A stretch of DNA of 64,000 nucleotides from Bacillus sp. OxB-1 (GCF_000829195.1 NZ_AP013294.1:3297001-3361000); one strand, 5' to 3'. Counted from the stretch's first letter, positions 19,097 to 29,297 are shown. Notes: generated from the letters alone by a model not told the origin. Numbers and translations: made by a program.

Positions 19097-19330
19097 AAAA
19101 AAGCCCCCGCACGATTCGAAACGAATCATGCAGGGACGCTAATGTGTGAATTAACGCGGTACCACCCGGCTTGAGAATATAATCTCCACCTCAAAAACGC
19201 CATAACGCTGCGCCTGCGCACACTCCAAAGCTGTAATTCATGAACGATGTACCGGACAGCTTGCACCAACCGCTGCCTCTCTCTACGGATCGACCGTCAC
19301 TACTTCGACTTTTTCAATATGTGAAAAAAT
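19097..19330 (-). promoter_or_regulatory. Tyr T-box leader of tyrS
   Basis: Minus strand. The conserved T-box GGGTGGTACCGCG is at 19155-19167. The terminator at 19097-19134 is a long stem ending in TTTTTT. The specifier reads TAC (Tyr) in the context GAATTACAG (19233-19235). Uncharged tRNA-Tyr should pair here and stabilise the antiterminator, so tyrS is read through when tyrosine is short. Confidence 0.93.
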
Positions 19331-19340
19331 ATACAATCCT

Positions 19341-19369
19341 TATTGTAAATGAATTTCAGAAGTTGTCAA
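19341..19369 (-). promoter_or_regulatory. Promoter of the tyrS T-box transcript
   Basis: Minus strand: TTGACA, 17-bp spacer, ACAATA. Confidence 0.6.
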
Positions 19370-19395
19370 CATTCTCGTGAGCCCGTAAAAAATTA

Positions 19396-19404
19396 TGGTA
19401 TAAT
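19396..19404 (+). promoter_or_regulatory. Extended -10 promoter of the PBP gene
   Basis: TGGTATAAT, an extended -10 (TGn then TATAAT), with no good -35. It is back to back with the tyrS promoter. Confidence 0.55.
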
Positions 19405-19432
19405 TAGTGCAGATTTCAGGGGGTAGATCCAT

Positions 19433-22400
19433 TTGAGTGAACATAAAAAAAATCGGCTTGATCTCATAGAAGAAAAACTGGAGGAGCTGAATCAGACCAG
19501 TTGGGCCCGGCGGTTGCGCATCACGTCAGGAGTATTTTGGAATCTTTTGATCGTTTTCCTCATTTTCGGTCTGACATTCACCGTTTTTGCCGCTTCGGTC
19601 GGTGCCGGCTATTTTGCTTCTCTTGTGTCAAAAGAGCCGCTGCGCCCGAAGGAAGAGATGCGGCAAGCGATTTTTAATTACGAAGAGACGTCGGAAATTT
19701 ACACGAACGGCCAGTATCTCCGAAAGGTTAGCGCCGACATCGAGCGGAAGGAGACCCGTCTGGAGGACGTTTCCCAATATGTTATCGATGCCGTCATGGC
19801 GACGGAGGACGAGTATTTCAATCAGCATAAGGGAATCGTGCCGAAAGCGGTGTTCCGGGGCTTGTTCCAGGACGTGACAAACTCCGATAGCCAAACAGGC
19901 GGTTCGACGCTGACCCAACAGCTTATTAAAAACCAGATTTTGACCAACGAAGTATCCTATGAGCGGAAAGCGAAAGAACTTCTCCTCGCGATGCGGCTCG
20001 AGCACTTCATGGAAAAAGACGAGATTCTGGAAGCCTATTTGAATATCATCCCCTACGGGAGAAACGCAAACGGGACGAATATCGCAGGAATCGAAGCCGC
20101 GGCAGAAGGAATTTTCGATAAAAGCGCAAAAGACCTCACATTGCCCCAGGCAGCTTATATCGCGGGAATTCCACAAGCCCCTTTCGCCTATACACCGTTC
20201 TACAATCGGAACAGAGGCTTGAAGGAACCGGAGTATTTACAGCCGGGCATCAATCGGATGAAAACCGTCCTTTTCCGGATGAAGGAGACAGGTTATATCA
20301 CCGATGCGCAATATGAGGAAGCGGTCGCTTATGACATCACGAAAGATTTCAAGGAACCAAGCATCCCATCCAGCGAACATTATCCGTATTTGACGGAAGA
20401 GATCCAGAGACGGACCGTCCAAATCCTTTCGAAAATGATTGCCGAAGAAGATGGGATTGATCCCGATCGGCTGGACAATGAAAAGAAGCTGAACGAAAAG
20501 TATACGATCATGGCCGAGCGCTCGATGAGAAACGATGGCTTCCGCATCTACGCCACAGTGGATCTCGTGTTATATGACGCCTTGAACGAAGTGGCGCAAA
20601 ACTACGATCGATACGGCTATACGTATACCGACGAAAAGAAGAATAGCGAAACAGGCGAAGTGGAAATCGTCAAGTATCCCGTCCAAGTCGGGGCCATGAT
20701 GATCGAGAACAATACGGGCCGGATTCTGGCATTCGTCGGAGGTCGTGATCATAACGAAGAGGAAGTGAACCACGCCACCCAAAGTTTCCGACAGAACGGG
20801 TCAACGATGAAACCACTGGCCGTCTTTGCTCCAGCGATCGAATACGGCACAATCGGAGCCGGAAGCCCGGTCGTGGACGTCAAATTCAATTGGAGTGGTT
20901 GGAAGCCGGTCAACTTCCTGGCCAATCAAGAACTCGGAATCATTCCGGCGAGACAAGCGTTGGCTTCTTCCCAAAACTTGGCCACCGCACGATTATACCG
21001 TGGAATCTTGGATCGCCGCCCTGCGGAATTCCTGGAGAAAATGGGCTTTTCCAAACTTCAGGATGTCGATTATGAAAATCCCTCCTTCTCTCTCGGAGCG
21101 ATGCGGATCGGGGCTTCTGTCGAAGAGAATACGAATGCTTTCGCCACATTTGCCAACGGCGGAAAATTTATAGATTCGTACTTGATTGAAAAGATTGAAG
21201 ACCGGGATGGAAACATCGTTTTCCAACATGAATCTGAAGCGGTCGATGTATTCAGCCCGCAAACAGCCTATATCATTACCGATATGCTCCGGGACGTGCC
21301 AAAATACGGAACTGCGACGAATATGAGAAATCATTTGAATTTCAATATTGATTTGGCAGCAAAAACAGGTACGACGGACTCCTACAGCGACTCATGGCTT
21401 GTCGGCTATAACCCGAATATATCCCTCGGTGTGTGGATCGGTTATAAATATCAGACACTTTCCTTGCAAGGGCCAGGAAATCGAAGTTACGGGACGTCCA
21501 ACATCCGGACAACTACCTTATTCGCACAATTGTTGAACGCGGCTAACAAGGCCAAACCGGATGTGATCGGTGCCGGAGCCCGGTTCCAGCAACCCGAAGG
21601 AGTCGTCAGCAGGTCATTCTGTGGCATTTCGGGTCTCGCCCCATCTGCGGCTTGTTCTTCAGCAGGTTTGGTGAGAAGCGACCTGTTCAATGCGAAAGTC
21701 ATGTTGCCGAACAAGGCGGATGACAGCATCATCTCCTCGTCATCCGTGTTGGTCAACGGCAAACGGTACCAGGCACTCCCATCCACTCCAAGAGAGTTCA
21801 TCACTGCAGGAGGAGTTGGCGTAAACAGTGAGTTTATCGAAAGAATGCTGGGACCGTTAAAAGGGGATGCTTCAAAACTATTCCCTAATTCCAGTTATTC
21901 ATCCAGAGTCGTCAGCGGAGCCGTTTTCCATGCGGACAATGTTCCGCCCGCACCAGTCCATGCGTCGAACAACGGCGGAACGCTGCAATGGAGTAATTCA
22001 CCATCGAATGATGTAGTCGGTTATTATATTTACCGGGACGGCAAGAGAGTCGGAGCCGTTTCCAGTGCCTCCCGTTCTTATCCGATCGGTGGCGGTTCTT
22101 ACTACGTCGTGGCCGTTGATATTACAGGCAAGCTGTCCGGACCTTCGAATATCGTATCGGCGGAGGGCGGAGCAACGGGTGACACCGAAACGCCTGCTCC
22201 GCCGGACGGCGATCAATCGAATGGAGAGAATCCTGATGCCTCACCGGGCGACCAAGGCAATGGCTCGAACAACGGCAACGGCAATTCACAAGGAAACGGA
22301 CAAAACGATAATAACGGCAATAATGGGAACAACGGCAATAATGGGAACAACGGCAATAACAGCAATAACGGAAACAATGGCAATAACGGAAACAATGGTA

Positions 22401-22456
22401 ACGCAAACGGCAATAACCCGGGGAACGGGAACGGAACTCCCCCGGTATCAAATTAA
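19433..22456 (+). CDS. Class A penicillin-binding protein (PBP1A type)
   Basis: A 1007-residue bifunctional peptidoglycan synthase. It has a cytoplasmic N-terminus and a membrane segment at about residues 33-55. The GT51 glycosyltransferase carries catalytic Glu in ATEDEYFNQHKG (E125) and GGSTLTQQL. The transpeptidase carries S457-T-M-K460, S513-Q-N515 and KTGTT (644-648). A fibronectin type III-like module follows at about 842-910 (PPAPVHASN ... GYYIYRDGKRV). The last ~75 residues are a low-complexity Pro then Asn/Gly tail. The TTG start follows GGGGGTAG. It is divergent from tyrS with its own promoter. An exact PBP1/PBP4 equivalence cannot be assigned. Confidence 0.93.
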   Translation: MSEHKKNRLDLIEEKLEELNQTSWARRLRITSGVFWNLLIVFLIFGLTFTVFAASVGAGYFASLVSKEPLRPKEEMRQAIFNYEETSEIYTNGQYLRKVSADIERKETRLEDVSQYVIDAVMATEDEYFNQHKGIVPKAVFRGLFQDVTNSDSQTGGSTLTQQLIKNQILTNEVSYERKAKELLLAMRLEHFMEKDEILEAYLNIIPYGRNANGTNIAGIEAAAEGIFDKSAKDLTLPQAAYIAGIPQAPFAYTPFYNRNRGLKEPEYLQPGINRMKTVLFRMKETGYITDAQYEEAVAYDITKDFKEPSIPSSEHYPYLTEEIQRRTVQILSKMIAEEDGIDPDRLDNEKKLNEKYTIMAERSMRNDGFRIYATVDLVLYDALNEVAQNYDRYGYTYTDEKKNSETGEVEIVKYPVQVGAMMIENNTGRILAFVGGRDHNEEEVNHATQSFRQNGSTMKPLAVFAPAIEYGTIGAGSPVVDVKFNWSGWKPVNFLANQELGIIPARQALASSQNLATARLYRGILDRRPAEFLEKMGFSKLQDVDYENPSFSLGAMRIGASVEENTNAFATFANGGKFIDSYLIEKIEDRDGNIVFQHESEAVDVFSPQTAYIITDMLRDVPKYGTATNMRNHLNFNIDLAAKTGTTDSYSDSWLVGYNPNISLGVWIGYKYQTLSLQGPGNRSYGTSNIRTTTLFAQLLNAANKAKPDVIGAGARFQQPEGVVSRSFCGISGLAPSAACSSAGLVRSDLFNAKVMLPNKADDSIISSSSVLVNGKRYQALPSTPREFITAGGVGVNSEFIERMLGPLKGDASKLFPNSSYSSRVVSGAVFHADNVPPAPVHASNNGGTLQWSNSPSNDVVGYYIYRDGKRVGAVSSASRSYPIGGGSYYVVAVDITGKLSGPSNIVSAEGGATGDTETPAPPDGDQSNGENPDASPGDQGNGSNNGNGNSQGNGQNDNNGNNGNNGNNGNNGNNSNNGNNGNNGNNGNANGNNPGNGNGTPPVSN
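22296..22440 (+). repeat. Asn/Gly codon repeat in the PBP tail
   Basis: A short tandem repeat of AAC/AAT-GGC/GGG-AAC/AAT triplets gives NNGNNG residues. It should be prone to slippage and length variation between strains. Confidence 0.85.
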
Positions 22457-22463
22457 ATGAGTG

Positions 22464-22510
22464 AAAGGCATTCCTGCAAGTTCAAAACGTGTAGGAATGC
22501 CTTATTTTGT
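22464..22510 (+). terminator. PBP gene terminator
   Basis: The AAGGCATTCCTGCA / TGTAGGAATGCCTT stem is followed by ATTTTGTC. Confidence 0.85.
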
Positions 22511-22555
22511 CTTTCACTAGGAATTTTGCCTCCTTGCTATGAGCGTTGGTTAATC

Positions 22556-22590
22556 AAAATAAAGAGGCCGCCCTTTTCGGACAGCCTCCT
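22556..22590 (-). terminator. acsA terminator
   Basis: Minus strand: GAGGCTGTCCG / GGGCGGCCTC stem followed by TTTATTTTG. Confidence 0.75.
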
Positions 22591-22606
22591 ACATCTATAT
22601 ACTAAG

Positions 22607-24325
22607 TCAATCTTCCATTGTGGAAAGATCGCCTGTCGGCAAGTTCAATTCCCAGGCCTTCAGCACACGGCGCATGATTTTACCGCTCCGTGTTTTCGGC
22701 AATTTATCCTTGAATTCAATTTCCCGTGGAGCGGCGTGAGCGGCCAGCCCCTTCTTCACGAATTGCTTAATATCCTCTTCCAACTCTTCGGAAGGCTCGT
22801 ACCCTTCCTGGAGAGCGACGAAAGCTTTAATGATTTCTCCTCGGACCGGATCCGGTTTACCGATAACGCCCGCCTCGACAATTGCCGGGTGTTCCAGCAG
22901 TTTGCTCTCCACTTCGAATGGGCCAACCCGCTCCCCGCTCGTCATGATGACGTCATCCACGCGTCCTTGGAAGAAGAAATAACCATCTTCATCCATATAG
23001 GCCGAGTCGCCGGAAACATACCATTCCCCGTTCAGGAAGTAGGATTCATATTTCTCCGGATTGTTCCAGATTTGGCGCATCATGGCCGGCCACCCTTTTT
23101 TAATGGCCAGGTTCCCCATCCGGTTCGGAGGCAATACGTTCCCTTGGTTGTCCACGATTGCCGCTTCGATGCCCGGCACCGGTTTCCCCATCGATCCCGG
23201 TTTAATCGGCAAGCATCCGAAGTTGCAGATCGTCTGTGCCCCTGTTTCGGTCATCCACCACGTATCATGGATCCGTTTATTGAACACTTCCAATCCCCAA
23301 CGGATGACTTCCGGATTCAACGGTTCACCGACTGACAGAATATGACGGAGAGATGACAAGTCGTATTTGCTCAAGGGTCCTTCCCCTGCCCCCATGAGCA
23401 TGCGGAACGCTGTTGGTGCACTATACCATACGGTCACGCCATATTCCTCAATCGCTTCGTACCAGCTATCGGTTGAGAAGCGCCCGCCTTGCACCAAAAT
23501 GGTGGCCCCGACAAGCATCGGTCCGAATATGCCGTATGCTGTCCCTGTCACCCAGCCTGGATCAGCCGTACACCAAAAGATATCCTCGTCTTTCAGATCG
23601 AGCACCCAGCGAGTCGTCTGCAATTGCTGCACCATCGCTTCCTGGACATGCAGGACGCCTTTCGGAGCGCCCGTGGAACCCGATGTATAATGGAGCAATG
23701 TAGGATCTTCCCTCATCATCCATTCCACTTGGAAATCGGTCGATGCCTCTTTCATTCTTTTATTGAAATCAATAAACGGGCCTTCCTCTTCAACCCCTTC
23801 CCCAACGAGGAAAACGGATTGTAAATGTGGCAATTTATCAAGAGGCACGCGACTTAGCAGTTCGGGTGTTGTCACGATCGCTGTCGCTTCACTGTCCGCC
23901 AGCCGATCGTAAACCGCCCCTTCCATGAACGCTTCGAAAAGCGGCCCGACAATCGCACCGATTTTCAAAGCGCCGATCAATGAAAAGTAAAGTTCAGGTG
24001 AGCGTGGCATGAAGATGAAAACCCGATCCCCTTTTTCCAACGAAGAGAAGTTGCGGAGAACATTCGCAGCTTTGTTCGTCATTCGCTTCATCTGATCATA
24101 CGTATAGGCTTCTTTCCGATTGTCGTCTTTATAATAGAGTGCAACCTTGTTTTTCCGATAAGAATCCGCATGACGATCGACAGCTTCATGTGCAATGTTC
24201 ACGAGTCCAGTATTATACCAGCTAAACTCTTTATCGACATCGGACCATTTGAAATTCTTCACTGTCTGATCATAATCTGCTAGTTGATAATTGCCTTCAA
24301 CTCTTGGGAGCGCTTTCAACACCAT
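22607..24325 (-). CDS. acsA: Acetyl-CoA synthetase AcsA
   Basis: A 572-residue AMP-forming enzyme that makes acetyl-CoA from acetate and ATP. The ATP-binding motif YTSGSTGAPKG is near residue 218. The regulatory and catalytic lysine is K549 in PKTRSGKIMRRVL, the position AcuA acetylates in B. subtilis to switch the enzyme off. It is divergent from acuABC, whose products act on it. The ATG follows AAAGGATGG. CcpA control is known for the B. subtilis region, but I could not find a convincing cre site in the 182-bp divergent gap. Confidence 0.96.
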   Translation of the reverse strand: MVLKALPRVEGNYQLADYDQTVKNFKWSDVDKEFSWYNTGLVNIAHEAVDRHADSYRKNKVALYYKDDNRKEAYTYDQMKRMTNKAANVLRNFSSLEKGDRVFIFMPRSPELYFSLIGALKIGAIVGPLFEAFMEGAVYDRLADSEATAIVTTPELLSRVPLDKLPHLQSVFLVGEGVEEEGPFIDFNKRMKEASTDFQVEWMMREDPTLLHYTSGSTGAPKGVLHVQEAMVQQLQTTRWVLDLKDEDIFWCTADPGWVTGTAYGIFGPMLVGATILVQGGRFSTDSWYEAIEEYGVTVWYSAPTAFRMLMGAGEGPLSKYDLSSLRHILSVGEPLNPEVIRWGLEVFNKRIHDTWWMTETGAQTICNFGCLPIKPGSMGKPVPGIEAAIVDNQGNVLPPNRMGNLAIKKGWPAMMRQIWNNPEKYESYFLNGEWYVSGDSAYMDEDGYFFFQGRVDDVIMTSGERVGPFEVESKLLEHPAIVEAGVIGKPDPVRGEIIKAFVALQEGYEPSEELEEDIKQFVKKGLAAHAAPREIEFKDKLPKTRSGKIMRRVLKAWELNLPTGDLSTMED

Positions 24326-24507
24326 TTAAACCATCCTTTCTACCTTTCAGTCTTACATATTTCACATTGTACACTAAATTACTATGTTTAGGCTAATAAA
24401 TGTTTCTACTTTTCCAATTGTTTTTACATTGTCAACTTCTATCCGCTATTTTCATCGGCTTTTGTTGTATACTGGGATTATGTGCAAATGAAAGCAAGGT
24501 GGTGTAG

Positions 24508-25143
24508 ATGTTGGAGCACATAAAAACATATAATGCAATGGAAGTGAAACACAAAAACGGCAACCTGCTCATAGAAGGCCCCATCTCTCCCGAAGAGCTG
24601 GCAAGTTTGGACTTTCATGAAGACTTGGTCGCTTTCAGACCGCCCGCCCAGCAACATAAAGCGCTAGTTGAAATCGCGGGATTACCGGAAGGACGGATCA
24701 TCATTGCACGGGAAGGCGATCAGATTGTCGGTTATGTCACCTATCTCTATCCCGATCCACTGGAGAGATGGTCACAGGGGAATATGGAGAACCTGATTGA
24801 ATTGGGAGCCATCGAAGTGATTCCGAAATATCGGAGCGGCGGCATCGGAAAAGCGATGTTGCAAGTGTCTATGATGGATGATGCAATGGAAGATTATATC
24901 ATACTCACAACAGAATATTATTGGCATTGGGATTTGAAAGGGACAAAACTGAATGTATGGGAATATCGAAAAGTCATGGAAAAAATGATGAAAGCGGGGG
25001 GGATGGAATATTACGCGACGGATGATCCCGAAATCAGCTCCCACCCCGCCAATTGCCTGATGGCCCGGATCGGCAAACGAGTGGACCAGGAATCCATCCA
25101 ACAGTTCGACAGCTTGCGATTCATTAATCGATTCATGTATTAA
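24508..25143 (+). CDS. acuA: Protein acetyltransferase AcuA
   Basis: A 211-residue GNAT-family enzyme that acetylates the active-site lysine of AcsA using acetyl-CoA. The acetyl-CoA-binding segment is VIPKYRSGGIGKAML near residue 110. It starts at the ATG behind AAGGTGGTG. It is the first gene of acuABC, with 17 bp to acuB. Confidence 0.93.
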   Translation: MLEHIKTYNAMEVKHKNGNLLIEGPISPEELASLDFHEDLVAFRPPAQQHKALVEIAGLPEGRIIIAREGDQIVGYVTYLYPDPLERWSQGNMENLIELGAIEVIPKYRSGGIGKAMLQVSMMDDAMEDYIILTTEYYWHWDLKGTKLNVWEYRKVMEKMMKAGGMEYYATDDPEISSHPANCLMARIGKRVDQESIQQFDSLRFINRFMY

Positions 25144-25160
25144 AATAGGGGGAATTTTAA

Positions 25161-25805
25161 ATGCTGATCGAGGAAATCATGAAAACGGATCTCATCACGC
25201 TTGGACCGGATGACACTGTCAAAGATGCCCTTCAAATCATGCGCGATGAACGGATCCGCCATATTCCGATCGTTTCGACAGACGGGACCGTGGTCGGAAT
25301 TATATCGGATCGAGATTTGAAAACCAACACGCCGACATTGGTGAACGAACAAGACAAACGGCATTATGATCTGCCTTTGAGTCAAATCATGACAAAGGAT
25401 CCGATCATCGGCCATCCGATGGATTTTGTCGAAGAGGTGGCGGTGCTCTTCTATGAAAATCAGATCGGTTCATTGCCGATTGTGTCGAATAACCAGCTAG
25501 TCGGCATCATCACGGAAACAGACCTATTATATAAATATATCGAATTGACTGGAGCCCACCAGCCGGGTTCCCAAATCGAAATCCGGGTTCCGAACGTTCC
25601 AGGCAACCTGTATGAAGTGTCCAAAGTATTCCATGAACTCAAGACGAATGTCCTCAGTGTACTTGTCTATCCTGATAAAGAAATTGAGACGAATAAGATC
25701 CTCGTTGTCCGGATCAAAACGATGAATCCTCTTCCCATCATTGAAGGTTTGAATAAAAGCGGCTTTGAAGTGCTTTGGCCCAACGTCCCGGGAATTGACA
25801 TATGA
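25161..25805 (+). CDS. acuB: AcuB, CBS-pair and ACT domain protein
   Basis: A 214-residue protein with two CBS motifs (about residues 1-60 and 76-130) and an ACT-like C-terminus (about 138-210, IEIRVPNVPGNLYEVSKVFHEL). Such modules sense adenine nucleotides and small metabolites. Its exact role in acetate/acetoin use is not settled. The ribosome site is GGGGGA. It overlaps acuC by 4 nt. Confidence 0.93.
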   Translation: MLIEEIMKTDLITLGPDDTVKDALQIMRDERIRHIPIVSTDGTVVGIISDRDLKTNTPTLVNEQDKRHYDLPLSQIMTKDPIIGHPMDFVEEVAVLFYENQIGSLPIVSNNQLVGIITETDLLYKYIELTGAHQPGSQIEIRVPNVPGNLYEVSKVFHELKTNVLSVLVYPDKEIETNKILVVRIKTMNPLPIIEGLNKSGFEVLWPNVPGIDI

Positions 25806-26968
25806 GAAAAGATGCGGTTTTCATTTTTTCGGAAGATCAACTGGGATACTCATTTTCAGATACACATCCATTTAACCAAAAGCGGATTGTCATGACGCTC
25901 GATTTATTGAAAAAAGTGGATGCAATTCAGGATAGCGATATTATAAAGCCCCGTATGGCATCGGATGAAGAACTGCTCCTCGTCCATGACGAGAAATTCA
26001 TCAACGTCGTAAAAAAGGCTGGGAAAGGCGAATTGCAGGAGGACGTCGCAAGCATTTACGGAATCGGGACGGAGGACACCCCGATTTTTCCAAATATGCA
26101 TGAAGCAAGCGCAATGCTGGTCGGCGGCACATTGTCTGCAGTGGAACAAGTGATGGAAGGGCATTCGAGATACGCGGTAAATCTGGGCGGCGGCCTGCAC
26201 CATGGATTCCAAGGCCGGGCATCCGGCTTCTGCGTCTATAATGACAGTTCCGTTGCCATTAAATACATGCAGGAGAAATATGGGGCGCGTGTACTTTATG
26301 TAGATACGGACGCGCATCATGGAGATGGCGTGCAATGGACCTTTTACGATGATCCGACGGTTTGCACCTTATCGATCCATGAAACAGGGCGTTATCTATT
26401 CCCGGGGACAGGCAATATTACGGAACGGGGAAATGGCGCCGGATACGGGACCTCCTTCAATTTCCCGATCGATGCCTTTACCGAGGATGAATCCTTCCTC
26501 GACATCTATAGGACGGCGATGGAGGAAGTGGTCGACTTTTTCAAACCGGATGTCATTTTGACTCAAAATGGTGCAGATGCCCATTACTTCGACCCCCTCA
26601 CCCATTTGTACGGAACGATGGAAATCTACAGGCAGATTCCAAGAATCGCCCGTGAAATGGCTGAAACTTATTGCAATGGACGGTGGATTGCGGTCGGAGG
26701 CGGCGGATACGATATCTATCGGGTTGTTCCGCGAGCCTGGTCCCATATCTGGCTGGCGATGAAACAGCTTCCTGCCCCAACCGGACCGCTTCCGGAAGAA
26801 TGGCTCTCCACATGGCAAAGCCATTCCCCGGTTCCGCTCATCCCGACGTGGGAAGACCCTGATCCACTTTATGAGCCGATTCCACGCAAGGACGAAATCA
26901 CTGAAAAGAACGGTCAAATGATGGATCGTGCTTTACATTTCATTCGGAATGAAAAGCAGAAGAAATGA
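25802..26968 (+). CDS. acuC: Protein deacetylase AcuC
   Basis: A 388-residue zinc-dependent class I/II histone deacetylase-fold enzyme that removes acetyl groups from AcsA and restores activity. Family residues are visible: GGGLHHGF, DTDAHHGDGVQWTFY (metal-binding Asp and His), LTQNGADAHYFDPL, and the catalytic-side GGGGYD. Translationally coupled to acuB (ATGA). Confidence 0.95.
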   Translation: MRKDAVFIFSEDQLGYSFSDTHPFNQKRIVMTLDLLKKVDAIQDSDIIKPRMASDEELLLVHDEKFINVVKKAGKGELQEDVASIYGIGTEDTPIFPNMHEASAMLVGGTLSAVEQVMEGHSRYAVNLGGGLHHGFQGRASGFCVYNDSSVAIKYMQEKYGARVLYVDTDAHHGDGVQWTFYDDPTVCTLSIHETGRYLFPGTGNITERGNGAGYGTSFNFPIDAFTEDESFLDIYRTAMEEVVDFFKPDVILTQNGADAHYFDPLTHLYGTMEIYRQIPRIAREMAETYCNGRWIAVGGGGYDIYRVVPRAWSHIWLAMKQLPAPTGPLPEEWLSTWQSHSPVPLIPTWEDPDPLYEPIPRKDEITEKNGQMMDRALHFIRNEKQKK

Positions 26969-27025
26969 TTTTTCCTCAACTAACTTATATACAATATTCT
27001 GATAATGAAAGTTATTGCGAGTAAT

Positions 27026-27070
27026 GGGCAATTACCTTGGGTTGGATATGTCCAAGGTGATTGCCCTATT
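27026..27070 (+). terminator. acuABC terminator
   Basis: A long stem GGGCAATTACCTTGG / CCAAGGTGATTGCCC with an 11-nt loop and a short T stretch. Confidence 0.75.
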
Positions 27071-27125
27071 TGCATGTACATAAAGAATAAGAACTAAAAC
27101 CATAACTCTACAGTGCGGCAAAAGC

Positions 27126-28121
27126 TTACAGAGTGCCCCGTTCCTCAAGCCGGTAGGGCAAGATGACTTGCTGCTCTTCCACTTCTTCCCCGTTCATCAG
27201 TTTCGTCAGCAAACGCATGGAAACTGCTCCGAGGTCATAGAGCGGAACTGCAATAGTCGTCAATTGCGGACGCACGACCCGGGCTAACAAGGAGTGCTCG
27301 AAGCAGATGATTTCATAATCATCGGGAACAGTCAATCCCGCATCCCGGATTCCATTGAAGATCCCTAACGCGATGACGTCATTGCTTGCAAAAATGGCAG
27401 TCGGCTTGCCCGGCAAGTCGCTGAGCTCGCTCCATATCTCATACACGTGATCGTACATGCCGTCCGTTTCGATGATCAGGGATTCATCCACCGTCAGGCC
27501 GGCATCCTGAAGAGCGCGCGTATAGCCTGATTTTTTACAGATGGAGTTGATGTCCCTTGTAAATGGACCCGAGACGAATAGAATCTGTTTATGGCCATGT
27601 TCGATCAGCTTGGCTACCGCCTCGTAGGCAGCCTCTTCAAAATCGATATTGACGGTCGGCAATTGATTTTCAAAGTCCAAAGAACCTGCCAACACAATCG
27701 GTACGTTGGCCGTCGATATTTCAGCCCGTACTTCATCCGAAATGGAATCACTCATGAAGATCAGGCCGTCCACCTGTTGACCTAGATGATTCTCCAACAA
27801 TTCAATTTCCCTCGTTGTGCTCTCATCGGAGTTCGAGAGTAGAATATTGTAGTCGTACATTGTCGCGATATCCGCGATGCCTCGCAATAGTTCCGCATAA
27901 TAACTTTTGGCGATATCCGGGACGATGACACCGACTGTCGTCGTTTTCTTGCTGGCAAGTCCTCTTGCCACGGCATTCGGGCGGTATCCAAGCCGCTCGA
28001 TGACCTCAAGCACTTTTTTTCGTGTTGCGGGTTTGACATTTTGATTGCCATTCACAACACGAGATACGGTAGCCATGGAAACATTCGCTTCCCTGGCAAC
28101 ATCGTAAATCGTTACAGCCAT
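27126..28121 (-). CDS. ccpA: Catabolite control protein CcpA
   Basis: A 331-residue LacI/GalR-family regulator that, with HPr-Ser46-P or Crh, binds cre sites and controls carbon metabolism. The N-terminal helix-turn-helix IYDVAREANVSMATVSRVVNG and the hinge helix (PNAVARGLASKKT) are followed by the periplasmic-binding-like core. The start is set at the ATG at 28121 (MAVTIYDV), the family start; a longer frame to 28193 is not homologous. It follows aroA in the same direction, as in B. subtilis, with a terminator between them. Confidence 0.95.
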   Translation of the reverse strand: MAVTIYDVAREANVSMATVSRVVNGNQNVKPATRKKVLEVIERLGYRPNAVARGLASKKTTTVGVIVPDIAKSYYAELLRGIADIATMYDYNILLSNSDESTTREIELLENHLGQQVDGLIFMSDSISDEVRAEISTANVPIVLAGSLDFENQLPTVNIDFEEAAYEAVAKLIEHGHKQILFVSGPFTRDINSICKKSGYTRALQDAGLTVDESLIIETDGMYDHVYEIWSELSDLPGKPTAIFASNDVIALGIFNGIRDAGLTVPDDYEIICFEHSLLARVVRPQLTTIAVPLYDLGAVSMRLLTKLMNGEEVEEQQVILPYRLEERGTL

Positions 28122-28173
28122 TTTCCCACTGTCCTTTCCTATAGCTGTCTCTATTATCCCCCAATTCCATTGT

Positions 28174-28208
28174 AAACAAAAAGCCGGAACCATGAAAGTC
28201 CCGGCTTC
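28174..28208 (-). terminator. aroA terminator
   Basis: The minus-strand AAGCCGGGAC / GTTCCGGCTT stem with TTTTTG after it lies between aroA and ccpA. Confidence 0.85.
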
Positions 28209-28214
28209 GCATTA

Positions 28215-29297
28215 TCAAACAGTTTGGTACGATTTCATGAATTGCAGGATGGAATCGTAAAACTCGTTGAATTGCGCGATATCCATTTGTTGAGCTGAAT
28301 CGGACAACGCAACAGCCGGATCTGGATGCACCTCTGCCATCACTCCGTCTGCGCCTACTGCGATGGCAGCCTTCGCCGTTGGAAGGAGAAGATCTTTTCT
28401 GCCTGTTGAGTGCGTCACGTCAACGAATACCGGTAGATGCGTTTCTTGTTTCAAGATCGGTACAGCCGAGATATCCAATGTGTTCCGTGTAGCCCGTTCG
28501 TATGTCCGGATTCCACGCTCACATAGCATGATTTCGCTATTCCCTTTGGAAATGATATATTCCGCGGCATTGATGAATTCATCAATTGTTGCTGCAAGAC
28601 CGCGTTTCAGAAGGACCGGTTTATTCACCATGCCCGCTTCTTTCAACAATTCAAAGTTCTGCATATTCCGTGCACCGATTTGGATGACATCGATATAATC
28701 AAGCGCCTCTTCCAAGTGTGTCGGTGTGATGATTTCCGTCACGACGGATAGACCTGTTTCATTCGCCACACGTTTTAAAATCTTAAGACCTTCCAGACCG
28801 AGTCCTTGGAAATCATATGGAGACGTACGCGGCTTGTATGCGCCACCTCTGATCATCGTCAGCCCTTTTGCCTTGATGGATTGCGCGACCGCCAATACTT
28901 GTTCGTACGACTCAACGGCACATGGCCCGAAAATGAAGGATGGCTTGCCGTCCCCGATTTGGTGGCCGTTGATATTAACAATCGTATCTTCCGGTTTTCT
29001 TTTGCGGGAGACTAGGAGCGCTTTCCGTTGCTCGTCTTCCTGTATTTCAAGGGCAGACATGAAGATCCCTTTGAAAATCTGTTCCAATACGCCGTTCGGC
29101 AATGGACCATTATTGTAGGCTTTAAGGAAGTTCAGCATTTCTCTCTCACGGATCGGATCATATCTGTTAACACCTTGCTTTTCTTTCACTTTCCCGATTT
29201 CCTGAACAACAGCAGTCCGTTCATTGATCAAGTCCAATATCTTGATGTTCAAGTCATTTACGCTATCGCGCAATTGATCTAGCTCATTCTGTCTCAT
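28215..29297 (-). CDS. aroA: Bifunctional DAHP synthase / chorismate mutase
   Basis: A 360-residue enzyme. Residues 1-90 are an AroQ-type chorismate mutase ([20 protein letters not shown]). From about residue 95 comes DAHP synthase, which joins PEP and erythrose 4-phosphate to open the shikimate pathway ([25 protein letters not shown]). The fused mutase gives feedback control by chorismate or prephenate. The ATG at 29297 lies 8 nt from GGGGAGGAG; a longer frame starts at 29321 but runs through that site. Named aroA in Bacillus (aroG elsewhere). Confidence 0.96.
   Translation of the reverse strand: MRQNELDQLRDSVNDLNIKILDLINERTAVVQEIGKVKEKQGVNRYDPIREREMLNFLKAYNNGPLPNGVLEQIFKGIFMSALEIQEDEQRKALLVSRKRKPEDTIVNINGHQIGDGKPSFIFGPCAVESYEQVLAVAQSIKAKGLTMIRGGAYKPRTSPYDFQGLGLEGLKILKRVANETGLSVVTEIITPTHLEEALDYIDVIQIGARNMQNFELLKEAGMVNKPVLLKRGLAATIDEFINAAEYIISKGNSEIMLCERGIRTYERATRNTLDISAVPILKQETHLPVFVDVTHSTGRKDLLLPTAKAAIAVGADGVMAEVHPDPAVALSDSAQQMDIAQFNEFYDSILQFMKSYQTV

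Noticed and set aside
22457-23335. 292-codon plus-strand frame opposite acsA
   Set aside because: Antisense shadow of a well-supported gene, with no ribosome site.
24326-24507. CcpA cre site between acsA and acuA
   Set aside because: Expected from B. subtilis, but no stretch matches the WTGNAANCGNWNNCW pattern well enough.
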